DNA of 28,859 bases, from assembly GCA_905206365.1 (NCBI GenBank), contig CAJLHF010000027.1, forward strand, positions 1 to 28,859, given 5' to 3'. The notes beneath the pieces were generated by a model that searched no databases, was not told where the DNA came from, and worked only from the letters and a program-made list of their open reading frames with translations. This DNA is from an uncultured Sutterella sp. (lineage in GTDB: Bacteria; Pseudomonadota; Gammaproteobacteria; Burkholderiales; Burkholderiaceae_F). Positions 23,463 through 28,859 of this stretch are shown here, one piece after another. Each line of letters opens with the position of its first letter. The first letter of the stretch is position 1. Made by a program: the position numbers and the translations under genes.

Positions 23463-24320
23463 ATGACACAGAATTCCGCGAACAACGTTCCGCACCGCAA
23501 GAGCCTTGCCGAAATCAGTCACCGCCGCATCGAGGCCGTAAAGTCGAAGGGCATCTACGTATTGCCGAATGCCTTTACCGCGGCGGCGCTCTTTGCCGCC
23601 TTCTACGGCATCATCCAGGCGATGAACGGCAACTTTTCGGCGGCCGCCATTGCCGTCTTTTTCTCCATGCTCTTTGACGGCATGGACGGGCGCGTCGCTC
23701 GCCTCACGCACACGCAGTCCGAATTCGGCGTCCAGATGGACAGTCTCGCCGATGCCGTAAGTTTCGGCGTGGCGCCCGCACTCATCGTCTACGAACATTC
23801 GCTCCTGCAACTCGGCAAGCTCGGCTGGGCCTGCGCCTTCATCTACGCGCTCTGCGCCATCCTGCGACTCGCACGCTTCAACTGCAACGTGGGGGTTGTG
23901 AGCAAGAACTACTTCCAGGGGCTCCCGTCGCCTGCGGCGGCCGCGCTCGTTTGCGGCTACGTGTGGCTCGCGGTCGAAAACAAACTCCCCGACTGGCTCG
24001 TGGCCTACCAGAGCGAAATCGCCTTCGTCGTGACGCTCTACGCGGGGCTCACGATGGTGTGCAACGCTCCCTTCTTCTCGGGTAAGAGTTACGCCGTCGT
24101 GAAGACGATCCCCTTCTGGTTCATCGTCGTTTTCGCTCTCGCCTTCATCGTGATTTCGAGCAACCCCTCGCTCTCGATCTTCGTGCTCTTTTGCTGCTAC
24201 GCCCTTTCGGGCTTCGTGCACGTCTTCTGGTGCTGGTGGAAGGGCCGTCCCAATCCGATCGAAGCCGACCTGATGGCGCAACAGCAGGCGCTTGTAGAAG
24301 AGGAGCGGGCCGAAGCCTGA
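23463..24320 (+). CDS. pssA: CDP-diacylglycerol--serine O-phosphatidyltransferase
   Basis: PssA joins CDP-diacylglycerol and serine to give phosphatidylserine, the precursor of phosphatidylethanolamine. The 285-residue membrane protein carries the full CDP-alcohol phosphatidyltransferase motif: DGMDGRVAR at 72-80, then Gly89, Asp93 and Asp97. About seven or eight hydrophobic segments follow the pattern of the Bacillus-type integral membrane enzyme rather than the soluble E. coli type. The frame is open to 23301; the Met at 23463 gives the usual short N-terminus, with only a weak AGG upstream. psd, the next enzyme of the pathway, lies convergent 361 bp downstream. Confidence 0.94.
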   Translation: MTQNSANNVPHRKSLAEISHRRIEAVKSKGIYVLPNAFTAAALFAAFYGIIQAMNGNFSAAAIAVFFSMLFDGMDGRVARLTHTQSEFGVQMDSLADAVSFGVAPALIVYEHSLLQLGKLGWACAFIYALCAILRLARFNCNVGVVSKNYFQGLPSPAAAALVCGYVWLAVENKLPDWLVAYQSEIAFVVTLYAGLTMVCNAPFFSGKSYAVVKTIPFWFIVVFALAFIVISSNPSLSIFVLFCCYALSGFVHVFWCWWKGRPNPIEADLMAQQQALVEEERAEA

Positions 24321-24355
24321 CAGATCGGGCGTTCGCAAACCACCCGTCTCCGATG

Positions 24356-24397
24356 CGAGGTGCGATCGAGGTCGCACCTCGCTTTTTTGTTTTTTGC
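24356..24397 (+). terminator. Intrinsic terminator of pssA
   Basis: A perfect 11-bp stem, GCGAGGTGCGA with TCGCACCTCGC, has a 6-nt loop followed by T6GT6. Confidence 0.95.
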
Positions 24398-24628
24398 CAA
24401 ACGCCGTCGGGGATTGAGCACGGGAAAAGGCCGAACCGACTCGATGCGCGAAAGATGACGAAGCTGACGGACGGCACGGTCGACACGGACAAGCGACCGA
24501 TGTCCGTTCGCCCGAACGAGTACGGTCGGATGGCTGCGCCGCGCGCGGCGGTCCGCCGGGGAGATGTCGAGCAGAAGAGGTGAGAAGAAGCGTTCGCGCG
24601 TCGGACGAACCGAGCGACCCGGAGGATA

Positions 24629-24657
24629 TAAAAAAAGAGCGTCCCGACGGGACGCTC
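24629..24657 (-). terminator. Intrinsic terminator of psd
   Basis: On the minus strand GAGCGTCCC and GGGACGCTC form a 9-bp stem with a 3-nt loop followed by T7. Confidence 0.93.
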
Positions 24658-24681
24658 TCGGTTAGTTCGGGATATACGGTC

Positions 24682-25329
24682 TCAGAGGCGTGCGATGGTT
24701 GACATGACACCCGTTACCTTTTCGCCGATCGTCACCTTGATTTCGGCATCAAGCGGCAGGTACACGTCGACACGCGAACCGAAGCGGATGAAGCCGTAGC
24801 GTTCGCCCTTCGCGAGCGTACGACCCACGGTCGCGTGGCAGATGATGCGGCGAGCGACGAGTCCCGCAACCTGCACGAACGTGACCCGACGGCCGTCTTC
24901 CATGCGCACCGTCACGGCGTTGCGCTCGTTATCGGTCGAGGCCTTGTCGAGATCGGCATTGAGAAAGAGACCGGGCGTGTACTGAATCGCTTCGATCGTC
25001 CCCGCGACGGGCGCCTTCTGGCTGTGGACGTTGAAGACGTTCATGAAGATCGAAATCATCTGCGCTTCTTCGCCCGTCATCGGATCGACGCCGCGTTGCA
25101 CCTTGCAGACACGACCGTCGACGGGGCTCACCACCGCCCGGGGGTCTTCGGGGAGTTCCCGGGCGGGATCGCGGAAGAACTGCGTCGAGAAGACGAGCAG
25201 GATGAAGGCGATCGTCGCGAGGAAGTCCCAGTCAAGGAACCAAAAGACGAGCGTCGCGGCGAGCAGGCCGCCGAGAATGGGCCACCCTTCGCGGGCGAGG
25301 AAGGGGTGCGGATAAATGCGGGAATTCAA
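24682..25329 (-). CDS. psd: Phosphatidylserine decarboxylase (short, single-helix type)
   Basis: Psd decarboxylates phosphatidylserine to phosphatidylethanolamine. The 215-residue proenzyme cuts itself at Gly184-Ser185 (RFGSRVDVYLP) to form the pyruvoyl group; Asp71 (PVDG) and His102 (NVFNVHS) are the other expected catalytic residues. One or two N-terminal membrane segments anchor it (20-50). The start is TTG (25327-25329), supported by the usual N-terminus (xYPHPxxAREGWP) and a GAGG 9 nt upstream; no ATG fits. The leader contains a hairpin with a T7 run that could attenuate transcription. Confidence 0.94.
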   Translation of the reverse strand: MNSRIYPHPFLAREGWPILGGLLAATLVFWFLDWDFLATIAFILLVFSTQFFRDPARELPEDPRAVVSPVDGRVCKVQRGVDPMTGEEAQMISIFMNVFNVHSQKAPVAGTIEAIQYTPGLFLNADLDKASTDNERNAVTVRMEDGRRVTFVQVAGLVARRIICHATVGRTLAKGERYGFIRFGSRVDVYLPLDAEIKVTIGEKVTGVMSTIARL

Positions 25330-25359
25330 GGCTGTATCCTCGTAGGTCTTCGGAGCTCG

Positions 25360-25389
25360 AAAAAAAGCACGCGGCGTGCCGGCGGCTCC
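25360..25389 (-). promoter_or_regulatory. Terminator-like hairpin in the psd leader (possible attenuator)
   Basis: On the minus strand GCACG-CCG-CGTGC (25367-25379) is followed directly by T7 (25360-25366). An outer GGAGC/GCTCC pair (25385-25389 with 25352-25356) offers a competing fold that encloses the T-run. A TAAAAT -10 candidate lies at 25390-25395, so the hairpin would be in the psd leader, about 30-50 nt before the TTG start. Confidence 0.35.
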
Positions 25390-25502
25390 ATTTTAAACGG
25401 ACGGGAATGCGGGCGCGACGACGCGCGGGCCAAGGCCCCGGGGTTCCGGAGACGCCCTTTGCACGGCCGCCCGAAGCGGGAAAAAGGCCCGTAAGTGTAA
25501 CG

Positions 25503-25534
25503 AAAAGCGGCCGGGGTTTTCAACCGCGGCCGCT
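25503..25534 (-). terminator. Intrinsic terminator of the SIMPL-AIM24 operon
   Basis: On the minus strand AGCGGCCG/CGGCCGCT with an inner GGTT/AACC is followed by T4, about 26 nt after the AIM24 gene stop. Confidence 0.8.
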
Positions 25535-25559
25535 CTCCCTGCTAGATTGCCGATTTGCG

Positions 25560-26282
25560 TCAGGCTTCGTCGTTTTTCGCCGCCTTTTCGGTCGGACGGT
25601 TCGAGAACACCCAGTCGAGGAAGCCGCCCTTGTTGCGCGAGCAGACGAGGACGCGACCGCTTCCCTTGAATTTGATGAGGATTCCTTCGCCCGTCGTTTG
25701 GGAGTTGACGAGCTTGCCGAGAAGACCCGAGCGCGAAGTGTTGATCGTAAGTTCGTCCTCCAACGACGCGTCCCAGGCAACGACGTGCCCGTTGTCGACC
25801 GTCATGGGGCGATCGGGGCGCACCTCGATCTCGCGGATCGAGCCGAAACCCGAGAGCGCGATCCGACCCGAACCTTCCGTTTCCATTACGAAAAAGCCAC
25901 CGTTGTCGCCGAAAAGCGCCCGACCGACGCTTTGCATCCGGGTCGTAAGCCCGACGCCTTCGGTCGACGCAAGGAACGCACCGTCGGAGAGTCGGTACTG
26001 ACGCTCGCCCACGTCGAGAATGCGGATGTCGCCCGGGAGGTTGGGCGCAAGCAACACTTCGCCGGGGCACTCTTCGGCCTCGATGCGCTGCTGAAAGAAC
26101 GTTTCGTCGTTCATGAGCTTTCGCGCGAGCGACTTCATGAAGCCGCCCTTCGGACGACCCTTGAGCGACAACGCGCGGTCCATCGCAACCATCGCGTTCG
26201 ATTCGGCGAGAACGACGTCGCCCTTTTCGAGCGTCACGCGCAAAATGGGATCGATCGATCCGTCGGTTTCAAATCGCACCAT
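25560..26282 (-). CDS. AIM24 / TIGR00266 family protein
   Basis: This 240-residue protein is built of repeated beta-strand segments typical of the AIM24 (DUF124) family, which has no settled biochemical function in bacteria. Recognisable parts are the N-terminal VTLEKGDVVLAESNAMVAMD, a central GDIRILDVGERQYRLSDGAFLAS, and the C-terminal GEGILIKFKGSGRVLVCSRN. It has no signal peptide or membrane helix. The Met at 26282 has GAGGTG 9 nt upstream and is preferred over one five codons earlier. It follows the SIMPL-domain gene after 47 bp, probably in one transcript. Confidence 0.82.
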   Translation of the reverse strand: MVRFETDGSIDPILRVTLEKGDVVLAESNAMVAMDRALSLKGRPKGGFMKSLARKLMNDETFFQQRIEAEECPGEVLLAPNLPGDIRILDVGERQYRLSDGAFLASTEGVGLTTRMQSVGRALFGDNGGFFVMETEGSGRIALSGFGSIREIEVRPDRPMTVDNGHVVAWDASLEDELTINTSRSGLLGKLVNSQTTGEGILIKFKGSGRVLVCSRNKGGFLDWVFSNRPTEKAAKNDEA

Positions 26283-26329
26283 GGAAAAACACCTCACTCG
26301 GGTAAATCGGCTTCAAAAAACACCCGCAA

Positions 26330-27091
26330 TCAGTTCGGGCGGATGCGCACCTGCATCGTCACGCGAAGCGTCACGTCGCTCGTACCCGCAGAAACGGCGG
26401 GGGCGGGAGCGGCCGCTTTCATCGCGACGTCGTTTGCGACGCGCGCTGCCGCATAGTAACGCACCGACGGGGCGTTGCCCGAGCCCACGGAAAGCTGCTC
26501 GACCGACACGTTCTCTTCGCCGAGACCGAGCGCCTTGGCGGCGATGACGGCGCGCGCGGAGGCGTCCGCAATCGCTTCGGCGAGGAGTTCGTCGTTCGTG
26601 CGGCGTTGCACGTCCCTGCTGACGCCGAAAGCGATGCCGTCGTAGCCCATGGTCTTCCCGGCCGCTTCGAGGACCTTCGAGACTTCGGTCACGTCCTTCA
26701 CCTTAACGCGAATCGTCTGTCGAGCACCCCAGGCACCGATCGTCGGGGTTTCGCCCTCTTTGGCGCGGGTATAGACGGGCCAGGTCGAAAAGTCGTTCGT
26801 TTCGGCAACCGCCTTCGGACCGAACGCCTTCAAAGCGTCCAGCGCGGCGTTCGCGGCGGCAACGACTTCGCCCGTGGCCGTACCGACATCGTTTTTCACG
26901 CGCTCGACCGAGAAGGTGAGCGTCGCTTCGTCGTTGACGAGCGTGCGGCTCGCTTCTCCCTGAAGCGAAAAGAGGGCGCCCGCCTGAGCCACCTGCGGCG
27001 CGGCGATCGCATCGCCCGAAAGCGTACCGAGTGCAAGAGCGCTCGCGGCCGCAACGGCCGCTACCGAAGCGCGCAGGTTCGTGTTCGTCAT
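26330..27091 (-). CDS. Secreted SIMPL-domain (DUF541) protein
   Basis: This 253-residue protein has a signal peptide (1-32, cleavage after AIA) and a SIMPL domain, the family of the Brucella periplasmic protein BP26/Omp28 and mouse SIMPL. Typical elements are the N-terminal FSLQGEASRTLVNDEATLTFSVE, the YDGIAFGVS segment and the terminal VTLRVTMQVRI strand. Periplasmic location is inferred; function is unknown, with stress or envelope roles proposed for relatives. An excellent Shine-Dalgarno, AAGGAGGA, sits 4 nt before the ATG, favouring this start over the Met twelve codons upstream. Confidence 0.87.
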   Translation of the reverse strand: MTNTNLRASVAAVAAASALALGTLSGDAIAAPQVAQAGALFSLQGEASRTLVNDEATLTFSVERVKNDVGTATGEVVAAANAALDALKAFGPKAVAETNDFSTWPVYTRAKEGETPTIGAWGARQTIRVKVKDVTEVSKVLEAAGKTMGYDGIAFGVSRDVQRRTNDELLAEAIADASARAVIAAKALGLGEENVSVEQLSVGSGNAPSVRYYAAARVANDVAMKAAAPAPAVSAGTSDVTLRVTMQVRIRPN

Positions 27092-27420
27092 AAGTCCTCC
27101 TTTTTGCCGGTGTGTTCGCAAGACCATTCGGGAAGCAGCACCGATGCGCCGATCTCGTTGCTCTTATTAGACCAAGTTTTCACACCGAATTCCCTTCGGG
27201 TTTGTTTCAGCCCGAGGGACTCCCGCAGAGAAGTGCAACGAAACGTTCTAGGCGCAAGGTGTCCGCAAGAAGGCCCCATGCGAAAACGAAAGGCCCGAGA
27301 GGGGTCTTTTGCGCGTGTTCGACCGAAAATCCGTCGGGAAAACGGTTTCGGACGGTTACAATCGGTAGTTTGGAGCTTTTCTCCTCGCGCATCCGAATCG
27401 AAACCGTCAACACCGCACGT
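27092..27420. other. Divergent intergenic region between the SIMPL and symporter genes
   Basis: These 329 bp hold no convincing gene. Seen are an inverted repeat CCCTTCGGG/CCCGAGGG (27192-27218, one bulge), a weak terminator-like hairpin on the plus strand (AGGCCC/GGGTCT, 27291-27307, then TTT), and a TACAAT -10 candidate for the symporter gene at 27357-27362 (58 nt before its ATG). No clear -35 boxes are present. Confidence 0.4.
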
Positions 27421-28755
27421 ATGTCCAACAACACGCAATGGGGCTCACGCCTCGGATTCATTCTCGCCAGCGCGGGCTCGGCCATCGGGCTCGGCGCCAT
27501 CTGGAAATTCCCCTTCTGGGCGGGAGCCAACGGCGGCGGCGCGTTCATCATTCCCTACGTTCTCTTTACCTTCACGATCGGGGTTGCGCTCGTCGCGGGC
27601 GAAATCGCGATCGGGCGGCACGGTCGCGGGTCGGCCGTGTCGGCTCTCCGAAAGACGGGCGGGAAGTATTTTGCGGTGTTGGGCGGCTTTTCGGTGCTCA
27701 CCGCCTACGTCATTCTTTCCTACTACTCGGTGGTGGGCGGGTGGTGCTTCGCATACCTCGTCGAGTCGCTCTCGGGCTCGATCGCCGTCTCGGACGCGAA
27801 CCTCCTCAAGGAGCACTTCGGAGTGCTCGTGACGGACGGCGCGAGCAACGTCGGCTGGCATCTCGCGTTTCTTTCGCTCACGTGCGCGACCGTGGTGTTC
27901 GGGATTCAGCGCGGGATCGAACGCGTCTCCAAATTCCTGATGCCGACCCTGTTCGTTCTCATGCTCGCGATCACCGCGCGCTGTCTGACACTCCCCGGGG
28001 CCGCGGCCGGGGTCGAGTACCTTTTCGATTTCAGTTGGGAAGACGTGACGAGCACGGCCGTTCTGAACGCGATGGGCTTTACCTTTTTCTCGCTTTCGCT
28101 CGGCGCCGGAATTCTCGTCACCTACGGCTCCTACCTCTCGAAAGAGACCTGCATCCCGAACGCCTCCCTCTGGGTGGCGGTGCTGGCCGTACAGGCGTCG
28201 CTTCTCGCGGGTCTCATGATCATGCCCGCCGTCTTCGCCTTCGGACTTGAACCCGATGCGGGTCCGGGGCTCGTTTTCATCACGGTGCCGCTCATCTTCT
28301 CGCACCTCCCCGCAGGGGATCTTTTTGCGTTGCTCTTTTACGTGTGCCTTCTCGTTGCGGCGCTCACCTCGTCGGTGTCGCTCCTCGAAGTGGTCGTCTC
28401 GTTCCTTCAGAACGAATGGCATCTCACGCGTGCGGTCTCGGTTGTGCTCTGTTGGGTGACGCTCTTCGTGCTCGGCTCCTTTTCGGCGCTTTCCTTCGGA
28501 GTGTGGTCGAACCTTCAGTTTTTCGGACGGACGATTTTCGACCTGCTCGACTTCGTGTGCACGAACGTCCTCATGCCCGTCGGCGGCCTCACGATCGCAG
28601 TGCTCGCGGGGTGGACGGCGTGGCCCGCGGTGCGCGACGAACTCACGTCGGCGCGTCCCTACGGGGCCGCAACCCTCAAATTTCTGCACGCGGCGATCGC
28701 GGTACTTGCGCCAATTCTCGTACTCGTTACGATCTATCAGGGACTATTCGCTTGA
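27421..28755 (+). CDS. Sodium:neurotransmitter symporter (NSS) family transporter
   Basis: This 444-residue inner-membrane protein has about 11 hydrophobic segments of the LeuT fold; bacterial NSS members take up amino acids with sodium. The N-terminal signature is clear (GSRLGFILASAGSAIG, then GAIWKFPFWAGANGGGAF), with Ala26 where LeuT has the sodium-binding Asn27. Substrate is unknown, though tryptophan, tyrosine or small neutral amino acids are usual. The frame runs open to 27112; the Met at 27421 starts the conserved domain, with no clear Shine-Dalgarno. The stop codon TGA (28753-28755) belongs to the terminal TTGA of the insertion sequence at the right edge, so the last codon and stop come from the element. 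A few native C-terminal residues may be missing; the chain still reaches the normal last helix. Confidence 0.9.
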   Translation: MSNNTQWGSRLGFILASAGSAIGLGAIWKFPFWAGANGGGAFIIPYVLFTFTIGVALVAGEIAIGRHGRGSAVSALRKTGGKYFAVLGGFSVLTAYVILSYYSVVGGWCFAYLVESLSGSIAVSDANLLKEHFGVLVTDGASNVGWHLAFLSLTCATVVFGIQRGIERVSKFLMPTLFVLMLAITARCLTLPGAAAGVEYLFDFSWEDVTSTAVLNAMGFTFFSLSLGAGILVTYGSYLSKETCIPNASLWVAVLAVQASLLAGLMIMPAVFAFGLEPDAGPGLVFITVPLIFSHLPAGDLFALLFYVCLLVAALTSSVSLLEVVVSFLQNEWHLTRAVSVVLCWVTLFVLGSFSALSFGVWSNLQFFGRTIFDLLDFVCTNVLMPVGGLTIAVLAGWTAWPAVRDELTSARPYGAATLKFLHAAIAVLAPILVLVTIYQGLFA

Positions 28756-28794
28756 CATCCTCTCCGCCCTAAAGAGCGGAGATTCCCTACCGAG

Positions 28795-28828
28795 CCGTCA
28801 GGCCGGCCTTTTCAGGCCTTCCCGACGG
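28795..28828 (-). ncRNA. Probable 3' scaffold portion of the TnpB omega-RNA
   Basis: The hairpins between the tnpB stop and the IS right end correspond to where omega-RNA scaffolds of TnpB nucleases lie; the scaffold would run on through 28752 and the guide into the flanking symporter gene. Inferred from family knowledge; only position and fold are seen. Confidence 0.45.
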
Positions 28829-28859
28829 TCTCCTCGATGGGTTCCTGCTGCTGACCTGA
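28812..28859 (-). CDS. tnpB: C-terminal end of a TnpB (IS605 OrfB) RNA-guided nuclease, partial
   Basis: Only the last 15 codons are in the window, ending EPIEETVGKA and a TGA at 28812-28814. A short EP/Glu-rich tail after the zinc-finger region is common in IS605 OrfB proteins, and its stop lies 60 bp inside the predicted right end, the usual geometry. The identification rests on this context; the tail alone is too short to prove it. Whether the protein is intact cannot be seen. Confidence 0.5.
   Translation of the reverse strand, partial: SGQQQEPIEETVGKA

Larger units (their letters stand above)
24321..24681. other. Gap between convergent pssA and psd
   Basis: Apart from the two facing terminators there is no convincing gene in these 361 bp. 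A 42-codon open frame from an ATG at 24456 to 24583 has no ribosome-binding site and biased, unconvincing composition. Confidence 0.5.
28752..28859 (-). mobile_element. Right end of an IS200/IS605-type element (runs off the window)
   Basis: Read on the minus strand, the tnpB 3' end is followed by two GC hairpins and ends in GGATGTCAA. The outer hairpin has an 8-bp stem, CTCCGCTC (28774-28781) with GGGCGGAG (28762-28769), and a TTTA loop. This stem followed by GGATGTCAA is the usual right end of IS200/IS605 (IS1341-like) elements, and TCAA matches the right cleavage motif of this family. The inner structure (28795-28828) has CCGTC/GACGG with nested GGCC/GGCC. Most of the element lies beyond the window. 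Confidence 0.75.

Noticed and set aside
24456..24584. A 42-codon ATG frame between pssA and psd
   Set aside because: It has no ribosome-binding site, lies between two facing terminators with no promoter, and has no recognisable product.

Overview
This 28.9-kb window is GC-rich bacterial chromosome, densely packed with ordinary chromosomal genes and with the right edge of one insertion sequence at its far end. The gene content and order (fimV-truA-accD; rluD-pgeF divergent from bamD; psd of the short proteobacterial type; pssA; focA) point to a betaproteobacterium of the order Burkholderiales. The missing trp genes between truA and accD, and the set of small-molecule importers, make a gut-type Sutterellaceae (Sutterella or a relative) my best guess. 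The family is an inference from gene order and protein style, not from a database search.

Layout. 118-1401: an AbgA-like M20 amidohydrolase. 1522-5364: a 1,280-residue protein that joins a SWIM zinc-finger module to a SNF2 helicase. 5477-9847 (minus): fimV-truA and then accD, separated from accD by a short gap with its own -10 element. 10357-11457 (minus): adenosine deaminase family enzyme. 11693-12523 (minus): formate/nitrite channel. 12872-16250 (minus): rluD-pgeF-rimO, a translation and maintenance cluster. 16249-17037 (plus): bamD, whose start codon overlaps that of rluD. 17184-19462 (minus): a histone-deacetylase-like amidohydrolase overlapping a UMF1-type MFS transporter by 4 bp. 19839-21014 (plus): mltB. 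21453-22484 (plus): an EamA permease behind a long, highly foldable leader. 22563-23261 (minus): FAH-family enzyme. 23463-24320 (plus) and 24682-25329 (minus): pssA and psd, convergent, which together make phosphatidylethanolamine. 25560-27091 (minus): SIMPL-domain and AIM24-family proteins. 27421-28755 (plus): a sodium:neurotransmitter-symporter family transporter. 28752-28859: the right end of an IS200/IS605-type element with the last codons of its tnpB.

How the genes work together. Several serve the envelope: bamD (outer-membrane protein assembly), mltB and fimV (peptidoglycan remodelling and polar organisation), pssA/psd (phospholipid) and accD (fatty-acid supply). rluD, truA and rimO modify the translation machinery. 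The rest are transporters and scavenging hydrolases (AbgA-like, adenosine deaminase, FAH, HDAC-like), as expected for an organism living on imported amino acids, nucleosides and organic acids.

I found no tRNA, rRNA, CRISPR array, prophage or obvious defence island. The points most worth a second look are the IS end that supplies the stop codon of the symporter gene (and its predicted omega-RNA guide), the leader RNA candidate ahead of the EamA gene, the SWIM-SNF2 fusion, the overlapping divergent rluD/bamD starts, and the coupled deacetylase-transporter pair. I see no clearly new multi-gene system. All promoter calls are weak because recognisable -35 boxes are mostly lacking.
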